DNA of 64,000 bases from Mytilus trossulus (Eukaryota > Mollusca > Bivalvia > Mytilida > Mytilidae), in assembly GCF_036588685.1 (NCBI RefSeq), contig NC_086386.1:76072682-76136681 (forward strand), written 5' to 3'. Both the position numbers and the translations under genes were made by a program. The notes under the pieces were generated by a model. It did not search any database, had not been told where the DNA came from, and worked only from the letters and a program-made list of their open reading frames with translations. Shown piece by piece: positions 34,601-46,600 of the stretch (position 1 is its first letter; each line of letters begins with the position of its first letter).

Positions 34601-37600
34601 ATATTGGATGCCATATATTACATATTAATTTTTCTTAAACGTGCTTTGTATATAGAAAGAAGAAAATGAGAATGAGACATCCTTCCATCCAAGACACAAT
34701 CTTGTAAAGAAAACAATTATAGGTTGAATGCGGAAAACTAAGCTATGACGGGACCAATAATTACTTGTGTAAAACAATCCGAACAAAAACACAACATGTC
34801 CGTGTCCATTAAACATGTTAAAAAAACTTCGCAGATACAAAAACAAAGTAAAAGTACAGTTGCATGCTTACTACCTTCAGAACAAGGGGAACAGTTTGAA
34901 GGTCCTAAATACGGAAAAAATCAATACTTATAAATTCTGTTAACACTGTTATGTATATAAATATTTCATATTAATGAAGAACCAAGTCTTCGCTTTTTTA
35001 CAAATACAAAATTCAAGGATCACACATTTTTCTTTAACTATCTATACGAAAGTTGCTGCCCCCATGAATATTAGCACGACTGTTAAGACTAGTAAGTTTG
35101 GCTTATGGGTAACTGTGTTTTCACTGTGTTTTCACTGTGTTTTCACTTGTTTCGATGCTGTCTGGTGGACGAATTCATAAAATCTTCGTGTCATCACCAA
35201 ACATATTCAGGGCTATATATCGGGTAATTCAAACACTTGTTTCTTCGCATATAAACAACTCTTCGTTAATCTGAAAAACTAAGCAAAATTGTTAATCCCG
35301 CATTGCACGAAAAAACGTGTTGTATTTCAGTAAATAACACATGTTCTTTGTTGAGGAGTCCATCATGCTAGGTAGCTATTTAGTGGATTGATAAAAAAAC
35401 AAAACAGGTAAAAAAAAATTTGCGTAACACGTAAATAAACAACTTAATGTGCGAGGAAATAAGTATGCTAATTTATGCACTTCCATATAAGGTAGTGATC
35501 CCCGACCTGTTTAAAAACAAAGGGAAATTAAAAGGACTAAATCACACCATAGAAATATCTTAATAACACATTCTAAATACGAAAGCTGTTATAACCAAAT
35601 TAAATACAGTTAATAATAACGATTTATTTCATTATTTGACCATATATTCCAGTTAAAATTTTACTGCATAGATTCTACTCTCAAGTCTCTTTAAGTTATA
35701 TAATATGATTTACACCATTTACATTAAGATTTAATAATAGTTGTGTCATTTAACAAATCAATGAAATTTTAGCAGTTGGAATTGATTAAAGAGGGACGAA
35801 AGATACCAAAGGGACAGTCAAACTCTTAAATCCAAAACAAACTGACAACGCCATGGACAAAAATGAAAACAAAGACAAACAGAAAAACAATAGTAACATA
35901 ACACAACATAGAAAACCAAAGAATAAACAACACAAACCCCAACAAAAACTAGGGGTGATCTCAGGTGCTCCCGAAGGGTAAGCAGATCCTGCTCCACATG
36001 TGGCACCCGTCGTGTTGCTTATGTGATTACAAATCCGGTAAATAGTCTTATTCGGTAGGTCATATTCATGAAGGGGAAGGGGATTGTAGTTACGACGTAA
36101 GAAACATATATATCCGATATCATTTGTGAAAAACGGTTATTCCATAACGGTCAACATACTCGTGATGGCGTCCGTAAAATTTACGAAGGGATGATTTCAA
36201 CTGCACCATTTGGAACTTTTGGTTTAATAGCTTCCTTGTGATATCTTAAATATTGCGGGATATATAAATATGTCATTATGTATTTCGTAAATTGTTTTGT
36301 AATAAATTAGACTCTCAGTTTTTTCAATTTATATGTTTTCTCATAGCCAATTTTATATATTTTTTATATTGTTTTTATGGAGACATTTTTTCAATTGATC
36401 ATCAAATCATTAGTCAATAAAATTTTTCATTTTTAAGATGTTTTTGTGAAAAGGAAATTATTATCCCTACTATTAAAATATTAAATGTGTATTTAAAGTA
36501 TGCATGAACAAGCAAACCTGTTTTTAATGTCTCTAATCTTTCAAATATGGTGGCTTTTATTCAATCAAAGGGCCCCAACGATTTGATCCAACTAATTTTC
36601 TTCCACTAATTGTTTAAATTTTTTGACTTCAAATAAACTAGAAACTGAGATAATGAAAGCCTATCAAAACTGTAAAAGTAATTAGACATAAGAAGATGTG
36701 ATATCAGTGCCAATGAGCCAACTCTCGATCCAAGTCACAATTTGTAAAAATAAACCATAAAAGGTCAAAGTACGGTTTTCAACATTATCTAAATACTTTG
36801 TCCCGCTAAAACTTGTATACAAGTTTAATTGTTGATTATAGACTGCTTTATACAAAAAAAAAAACTATCGTCTTCTAATACAGGGAAAACACAACTTGAT
36901 AATATGCTTAAGTAGTGGAAAATATTACTCTTCTTTAAAACAAAAAGATCAACTACCCATCAACTTTAGAAATACATTTAAATTCAGAAAAGAAACCAGG
37001 TTCATATTTAAAGTACAATATATTATATTTCATAGCAATTTATAACATTATGGTAATACAGAATAATATCATAATCGCTTACAGATTAAAAGATAGTGCA
37101 AACATCTCAGAACTAACAAAACAAAAGGATGTTTTGGAACAGAAAACACGAAAGCTTGAAGAGGAAGTTCAAGATCTCAAAAATAGGTACGCTATATATA
37201 TGCACAATATATTTTGACCATGTAATACATCAACATTAATTGAAATGTATCTTGTTTAAATTACAACTATTATATAACAAAGAAGTTTCCCCTCTGTCTT
37301 CCTGTATATCATACCTGATCTATATATCTCCCTCGCACATATTACCAATAAATCCAGTTATAGAGAATAGTTATCGCACTGTAAAAACTGCTAAAAAAAG
37401 GCAACCGTAGTATACCTCTGTTCAAAATTCAAAAATCAATAGAGAAAAAACAAATCCGGGTTACAAATTGAAACTGAGGGAAACGTATCAAATATAAAAG
37501 AACAACGACACAATAGAGACACAACACCGAAATGTAACACACACAGAAACGAACTATAATGTAACAATGGCCATTCTAAATAAAAGAAAAAGGTATATAT

Positions 37601-40600
37601 TATTCCGTTTAATGTACCATTCTATTTACATCCTATCATTGTTTTGTTCTTTACATGGGTCCTAAACAATGAATAGCAATGTACATGACAGTCTCTTTTA
37701 TAATCTCGTTTTAACAAATACAAGACTAGACCGTGACAATTAATCACAGTTTTTTTTTATATATACCTTTTTCTTTTAAAACATTTTGTATCCCATTGGT
37801 GTTAATTATGTCATAAAAACTTTATCTTAAACAATGTATTTGAAGGCTTTCAAACAATACAGATGGACATGTACAAGAAATTCATCAACTGAAACAAGAA
37901 TTAAGTAGCACTAGGTATTGTATAGATTTGACCGTAACAGTAGTATTTGAAATCGGAAATGAAAAAAAGACTCATCAGTGACGCTCAAATTCAAGAAAAA
38001 TGTAAAAATGTCTGAAAAGTGTACGAAGAAAAAAGTCGTGGCTAGCTTGAAAAAATATTTTTGTTAATGGCCAGCAGTTTTTTTCTTAAAAAGTATATAA
38101 TAATGATGATTTGTGCTTAATTCATGCTTGTATCATAATTTGCACCACTCCCTAGATTTTGCTTGCTTATCTTCCACTAAACACAAAACTTTTGAATTAT
38201 ACATGTATATAGTATTACCTACCATTGAAACGTTACAATACATTCATAGAGAAGAATATATAATGAATATGAAAAAAGTCAAATCTTAGGTTGGTTAAAT
38301 TAAGCTTCCTTTTATGTTCATACTGTATGAGAAATGATATGGAAATGAATTAATAATTGATCATCGCTGAAACAAGGTCAAACACAAAAAAACATGACCA
38401 ATGGGTGTGAAGACATATTTAACGTGTCCAAGTGAAAATGACACCACAAAACTGTGTTTTCATATGTTGTTTCTAACCCTATCAAGAATCCGGAGGTTGT
38501 GGATGCTTTATCCTCTTTGCATGACAAATATGTCGTTGTTCCAGCCGATAAAGCCTTCAATAATATTGTCTTCATATGTAAAAAACATTATTTACAATGT
38601 CTCACTATAGAGCTTGGAATTGATATTCCAATGGGTACTAATTGTGCACCCCTGCTGGCGGATTTGTTTTTGTACTCGTATGAAGCAGAATTAATTCAAA
38701 ACATTCTAAAAGACAAACAGAAAAATCACCTTGCTAAATTCTTTAATTTTACTTTCCGATATATTGATGATGTTCTATCATTGACTAACCCATACTTCAG
38801 CCAATACTTACATCTCATATATCCTAGTGAACTTGAAATTTAGGATACTACTGATACTAGAAGGACTGCTTCATACCTTGATCTTTTCCTCAATATTGAC
38901 GTAGATGGACGACTTCACACGAAAATCTATGATAAACGGGACGATTTCAACTTCCCAATTATCAATTCCCCATTTCTCACTAGTAAAATACCCTCTGTCC
39001 CTTCGTATGGTGTTTACATATCACAATTGATACGTTATTCACGTGCTTGTTCACACTATACGGACTTCATATACAGGAGTGTGCTCCTAACGCAGAAACT
39101 GCTCCAACAAGGTCATGAGGAGGACAGATTAAAATTGACACTCTGTAAATTTTATGTACACCATCACGAATTGGTGGATCCATACGATGTGTATTTAATC
39201 AGACTAGCTAAGGACATTTTTACCACATGGTAGATTGTGGTTTGTCATTGTGTCGTCTAATCTTTTAATTACCAAACGTGACTTATTCCCGATTGTGACT
39301 GTTTTGCTGAATGTGAATTCGCATTACTATAAGACGTGTTACGGTACTTGTCTATCCCAAATTCATGTATTCAGTTTTAAAGTTTAATGTTATATTTGTA
39401 ATTCTCATCGGATATTGTCAAATGTGTTGACGTCTTTTTTATTATATTTATGTGTTATGGAAAGGAAAATTAATCACCGCTTCATTTATTTGATTGAATT
39501 TTGTTCAACGTTTGAAGTTTGATTCATAACAAACTGGGCATATATATATTATAGTTCATTGCTAATAATAAGTATTGCAATATGCATTGTGTTTAAATGT
39601 AATATAAGTATTTAGTTCTAATATAATCTTAAATCTATCCTAATTCTATCTTACTTTTGAATTATAGTTTTTCATATGTGACGTCATTTTTGTGCTCTTT
39701 AAGAAATTTCATAAATTCAAATGTGACATATTTTTTGTGCCTTTTCGCCATCGTATGTAACGTCATTTTTATGATTTATAGTTTAAACATATTTATTTAT
39801 AGTGGATTGGGAAACAAGTTTTGCAACTTATATTAATCCCTTTCCACTTTGCGGGTACGAGTGCTCCCTTGTAGCGGCATTAGCCTACTCTTTTTCGAAA
39901 TCTACAAGGGTGTCTTTAACGTGCAAGAGATATGGCTCTCTCTTAACACGGGTCAGCCATTTATCTTCCCCTTCCGACGGACTATCATCGTTTCCTCAAG
40001 ACCATACTCGCAAATGGTGTCAAGGGAGAGCCGAAAATTGAGTTCCTGAAATTTTCATCCAAGATAGGAATCGAACCAGAAACCTTTGTGCTAGTAGTCC
40101 GATGCACTAACCACTACACCACGGCTCTAATGATTTATTGCGTTGAGGCCTGGACTGAGTCGATTGTGTCTATTCTGTGTTGGTCTTAGCATTATGTATT
40201 CGGGTTAAGTTTTCTGTAATTAGTTAATAATTTAGTTTCATTATGTATATCTCTTTTATATTCATTTGATAAAATTTACTGTTTGCAATAGCATTAATTA
40301 TTCTAAATAATTAGGATGTTCTTATCCCAAGCATAAAAACGCAGCCGTATTTGACACAACCTTTTTCAACTTTTGATCTTCAGTGCTGCACAACTTTGTA
40401 CTTTTTTTCACTTTCGATATTTTATATCTGGGCGTCAGTGGTGAGTCTTGTGTGGACGAGGTGCATTTTTGGCGTATTGAATTTTAAACCTGATGCTTTT
40501 TGTTATCTATTTATCATGTGTTTCTTTGTCTAATATGTTCTCTTCTTTATTTGTATTGCAGTCCTGTAATATTATGTTGTTATTTCAATCTTATATTTAA

Positions 40601-43600
40601 CATTGCTATTAAAGTGCGAGGTTTGGCATGCCCAAAACCAGGTTTAACCCACCATTTTGTCCTTTAAAAATGTCCTGTACCAAGTCAGGAAGATGGCCAT
40701 TGTTAAATTATTGTTCGTTTCTGTGTGTGTTATATTTTAACGTTGCGTCGTTTGTTTTCTCTTATTTTGAGTATTAATTCACATTGCGATAAGACGTGTC
40801 ACGGTACTTGTCTATACCAAATTCATGTATTTGGGTTTTATGTTATGTTTGTTATTCTCGTGGAATTTTGTCTTATGCTTAGTCCGTTTCTGTGTGTGTT
40901 ACATTTCAGTGTTGTGTCGTTGTTCTCCTCTTATATTTAATGCCTTTCCCTCGGTTTTAGTTTGTTACCCCGATTTTGTTTTTTTTGTTCATGGATTTAT
41001 GAGTTTTGAACAGCGGTATACTACTGTTGCCTTTATTTTGCACAACATAACATCAAATTATGTAATCAAGATGACAAGATAGCAAAAAAAAAAGGAAAAT
41101 TTGAAACGATTTTCAATCTTATAAATGATCACTGCTCCCTAAAACAATCAGCATAAAAAAAAACCAAAAGGATCTATATATCGGGTTGTATAATGGTATT
41201 AACATATTAAACAACACATAAATAAGTAATTAAATCCAATAAATTACAGAACAAATGCAAAGGGACAAGTTTCACAACTGCAAAGCCAAAAGAACGAATT
41301 AGAACAAAAATCGAGAAACCTGGAAAAAGAAGTACAAGTCCTTAACAACAGGTACATTTATAATAGATTTTGTAACATATTGTTAAATATTTCCTTCTTG
41401 TGTGATTTTTGGAGTAAACATCAAATGAAATATCTCGTCATGGGTAAATATTTTTTTCTTTTGTTTGCTTTCAAACGCTGACATGTAATATACGTAATAA
41501 GTAATAAATGGAAGCGTCATGTATTTGCGAAACGGTTGTAAAAATCTCTTTATTTAGTTTTCCTGTCATGTACCAATACATATTGATTTGTCTGCTTCTT
41601 GTTTTTGTTATTGTTACTACAGCATTTAAACTGCATTTTTCATTCCGTTAACAAAAAAAAAAACAAAAACAAAAAAACAAACACGACCGCTCCTTGGATT
41701 TTTTATGACAAAAACAAAACAGAACAATTATTTATTTAGGTCGACTTTAATCGAATTTTTCAATTGGCTTTGGTTTTGATCTATAAACATCAAAACACAA
41801 GTGTATCTTTAATATTATTTATGTTTAACCAGTCTTTCAGGCACAGCAAGCACTCATCAACAGGAAGTAAATCGGCTGACAAAAGCACTAAATGACACTC
41901 GGTAATATTTAGTTTTAGCGTCACACATTCTATCTAACATTTCAGTGGTTTATAAAAGACAAACGAAAAAGGACATTGTCTACGTTCTCGCATCGCACAT
42001 GACAAGCGAATGACGCTTCTCACGTTTTGAAAATCAAAGTAGTTTAAATAAAAGAAACTGCATATTTGATTAATCCAGATGTATTAGCAAACAAAGAATA
42101 AAAAGAAAGATGACAATCTTAAAAAAATTGATGAGATATGGAACTACACTTTTTTTGTACCATTTCCAATGCACAGTTTGAATGTTGATTTGTCATTAAT
42201 TTGTAACATGGCATGCAACACCAAAATGTGGAATTAAGTGATTTATAATAGGTCTTTAAAGGTTTGATATGACACCGAATTTAAATGTTCTTTGACATAT
42301 ATCTTATTTGCAGAAAAAGACTGTTGAATATTTGCTTTAATACCATATTGCAACTATAATCATATAAAAAACATATCTTTTAATTGGTAATGAAGCTAAC
42401 TAATGGCTGCAAACGTTCATAAAAATGGCGAAACTACGCTAAATCGAAAAAAATATTAGTAAATACTAGTATATTGTATAATTCTTGAAATTTACAGCAC
42501 AGTCCCAAAAAAATAATATCATAAAAATACAAAATGCGAAAACATACCTTCTTTTTTGATCTTATGGTGTAAGATAAGAAAGAAAAACAACATGAAAGTC
42601 ACGAAATTATGTATTATATTCATTATTGCCTATTTCATTTTGTAAAAATGCAAACAAGACAAACGTTATAAAAATTATATAATTGCAGAGGTGAATTAAG
42701 TGCTAAATTATTTGAGCTTACAAACCAAAATAAAGGAATGGAGCAGACAGCAAAGGAACGTGAAGAGCAAGTACAAAACCTAAATAATAGGTATGCATAA
42801 TATATATAGTTAAGTAATCATGGTAATAGAAAGAAATGTTTCATATATTTTAAATTGTTTTACATCTCAAAGTAAAATTCCCAGTTTCCTTGTACCGATA
42901 TATAAGCATTTTATCTTTATCAGAGTAAAGGTTTTGTAAAGTGAAAACGTTTAGGAATATTCGCTACTCTGTTCAAAAGAATAAAACAAATGAAATGTCC
43001 ATGTTTTTTAAATAGAAGTAATTGAAGAGTCAGTTGGGAATGATTATCTCATATTTCATATATTTCACAATGACACGCTTGTATTTAAAAACCCAAAATA
43101 CCTAGGATTTTATATGTTTTTTTAACCTATATGTGACAAAACTTTTATAAGGAAACAATGGAATATAAGACATCATTTGATTTATCATTAAATGAAAGGA
43201 GCATCCGAAACCGTTGGAATTTCTGAATTTTTGAAACGTTTTTCCCTTTACAAAAATGACTTTCAGAATATAAAAAAGGGTAAATTTGTCCTTGCTGATT
43301 GTTAAATATTTGAAAATGGGAAACACATATTGAATGGTCCTTTTATTCTACCATGTCTGCTTAGGAATTAAAATTTTCGAATCAATAACTTGGAAAGTCC
43401 GAGCTTCTTAATAATACAAGATAACCATAATAGTTTGGAAAGATGAAAATGAATTGATGCGATCATGTCAGTTATACTTATGTGAACAATATTGTTTTCC
43501 CTGAATAAAAAAAGACCCCATGGTGCTTTTAGAGAAGAAATATTCAAATTTTAATGACTCAACCATGTTTTGGATCTAGTCATATCTGGTTACTGATTAA

Positions 43601-46600
43601 ATAAAGGAATTAATTGGATTGTCATATCTGACATATCTGTGTGATTAGAAAATTGCACTTTGACACTAGAGAATTGCATGTTCCTGATATATACTACTAG
43701 TATATTACAATTTCCGGATAGCATGTGACTAACAGCATACATTTCATATACAACATTATTTAAAAGGATTTACTGGGCTGAACAATCACAAACAGAGGCT
43801 CAAAGACAAATAGAAGGTTATAAACAAGAAGCTTCGAATGCCAACTCAACGATACAAACGTATCAGCAGCAGATTGCAGGTTACAAGCAAGAAGCGTCGA
43901 AGGCCAACTCAACGATACAAACGTATCAGCAGCAGATCGAAGGTTATCAAAGGCAAGTATTGCTCTTTATCATAATTCAAAGTGGTTCTACGAATAAAAT
44001 ACCATTAAACCTTTACTGATAAATTGAAGGACATATGCGCGGATAATGTCAGAACATGGACAACACGTGTGAGATTTTTTATAGATATGAAATCGAAATG
44101 AAAAAAAAATCGGACAATAATACTCATGTTACATTTATTCCAGAACAACAAATTCTGTTAAATGACTGTCCTATCTCCATAAAAAGTATTTGGTTTTACT
44201 TGAAAACAAATTCACATGTCATTTCAATCACCGCATATATTACTAGATATCAGTTAAAAGATGTATTTTATGATATAATAGAATGCCCACCTGAAAAATG
44301 ATTACGTACTTACATGAAAATTGTGTAAAAAGAAATCAAGGATAGTTTTATTAAGTTTATAGTCCTTTGGAAGTTCAGCTCAGTTAAGATATCTTAACTT
44401 TTACATTTTATCAACTGTTATTTGGTACATCTTTGCAAACTTTTCAAAACGCTATTTTTGTTGTCAATCTGAGTTGAAAATCATGTGTCTTTCAATCCAT
44501 AACAAAGTGTAACAATAAGGACGTAAAGAATTAAATAAACAGTAATTTAGATTTTTTATCTAAGAGTCACAGTCCTTGATTTAATAGATCTTTCGAATCA
44601 AGGTTACTTTCGTTACCCACTGTTGTGTTTTCTATGGCGTTCTTTTACTCTTATAACAATTCATTCAAGTTTCGAAGGAGTCACACAAGATTAATAAAAA
44701 AAACAGCTATCGTCATTACTCATCTACACATTTCTCTGTTGTGATTTTTCCTGACTTGGATATAACAAATTGGTATACATGTATGTTTCATATCTTTATT
44801 TATAGAAAAATTATCTTTTTCACAGAAGAGATGGTTTTAATGTTTCCATTATTATAAAGTCTCTAATATAATTTCAAAAGCTACGTCCTATGGAGTATCT
44901 ATTTCCAGTTTACACGTCATTAATTGTTCTAAAAATGTTGCATTTCATGTGTTAATGACACATAAAAGGTTTTATGGACTCGTTCATGGTTCAATTGAGA
45001 GTATGGATATATATATATTGTCACTGATACCCGAAAAACATTCTGCACCGGGCCGTCATTTTCCCCTTAGTATCTGATGCTGCTTATTACAGGATTTGTA
45101 AGCTCCTATGATCAACAAGTCGGATGCTTTAATGTGATTAGAAACAACACAATACAATCTGGAGTTAAGGATGCTCAGTATTCTTATGTAAATGCAGGCC
45201 TCTGTTACCTATTGTTTGTGTGTTGGTCTTGCTTCGTTTCAGTCATGGTCAAAGTCAAGAGAGCTTAGCATAATCGCATTGTTTGTCCGTCTATCCGTCT
45301 GTTTCTAGTGTACGAAAAAAATGTTTTCTAATTACAACTTTGATGTTTCTTGCTTAATCAGACTGAAACATTTACAGATTGAAAATACTAGAATCGGAAA
45401 CATATTTTTCAAGAACTACAACATGAAACTTTAGAGGCATCGATTCTTACAACAATAATACTTAAATACTTAAACTGTATTTTAATTCTTTTTTTTTTGT
45501 ATTTTTAGACCGTATGTATGCAAATATATGTGCCCTAAATGCTGGTAGGTTTTGAAAACACACGTTTTTATTATAGTTATTTATTAGTCTAGTAATATAC
45601 TGTAAGTGAATAGGAACTATCAACTACAGATTATTTGAATAAAGACTGACATTCCATTCGTAAACATATTACTAGTTTTAATTTTAATATAATACGACGT
45701 CGTTGTGTGCGATATGGTATTTTCGCTGATTATTATGTATTGTATTGCACACTGTTATTTCGAACGGAAGTCTATTCATATACAATTTATTTTACCTTTT
45801 TTTTTCTGTCTGACAACACGGTTATGATATATCATTAAAGAACTTTAAGAACTATATTACCATTAAGGTGAAATTCTTCTGTTTATGAATGTGTGGTTAA
45901 GTCTGAACAGATAATAATGCAATAACTTATTAGATAAGAATAAAAGCAAAAGTAATTTAAAAATTTCATAATTCAATATTGTTAAACTTCTGACTTCATA
46001 ACGTAATAACACAGACGACTGTTTTTCTTATTATTTTATTTTTTATTTTAGCAACATGATGACTTCAAAGTGAGTTTTGTAGTAGCCAAAGAAGATTGTT
46101 TCCCTTAACAACCTTATCATGGTTTTTATTTATATTATGCTGTCAATTGGCAAATTATTGTTTAAGTTAATTTCTTACGTGACGCTGAAGAAACATTGCA
46201 ATTGTAATTGCTTCCAATTTTAGCTTATATATCAAGGTAAAACATCTAGACATTTTCTATCTGGAATTGTCGGCACTCTTAAGGTGGTATGGGTGTCTTC
46301 CCCCATCTTGGATTGTAAAAAACAGAGAACCAAAGGTCAAGATTTTCTATCAAGTTTGCAAAATTTGATGAAAGAATGCAAATATTTAATGTTAAATTTC
46401 ATTTAAAATAATCAATTAATAAGAATATAACTTATAAATATTAATATTTTTGCAAATAATGATTATTTTTGGTTGTTTAGAAAAATAAAAATAATCGGCA
46501 TTTTAAGGGGAGGTAACTCTAAAACAGCATTTTCTGAAGAATTTTACATGGAATTTTCCTATTTTGTATTTTAGCTTGAAAAAACGTACGGTGATCCTAT

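Larger units (their letters stand above)
37915..41249 (+). other. Intron 9 of gene A (3.3 kb), retroelement-rich
   Basis: It contains the reverse-transcriptase pseudogene, a tRNA-derived SINE on the opposite strand and three retroelement tails. No gene A exon is visible. Confidence 0.7.

Noticed and set aside
40725..41082. 71- and 85-codon ORFs with Cys/Phe-rich hydrophobic sequence
   Set aside because: They lie wholly in a retroelement 3' tail present in several non-coding copies.
44056..44301. 81-codon ORF in intron 13 considered as an alternative exon of gene A
   Set aside because: No pyrimidine-rich acceptor, no fitting phase and no recognisable domain.
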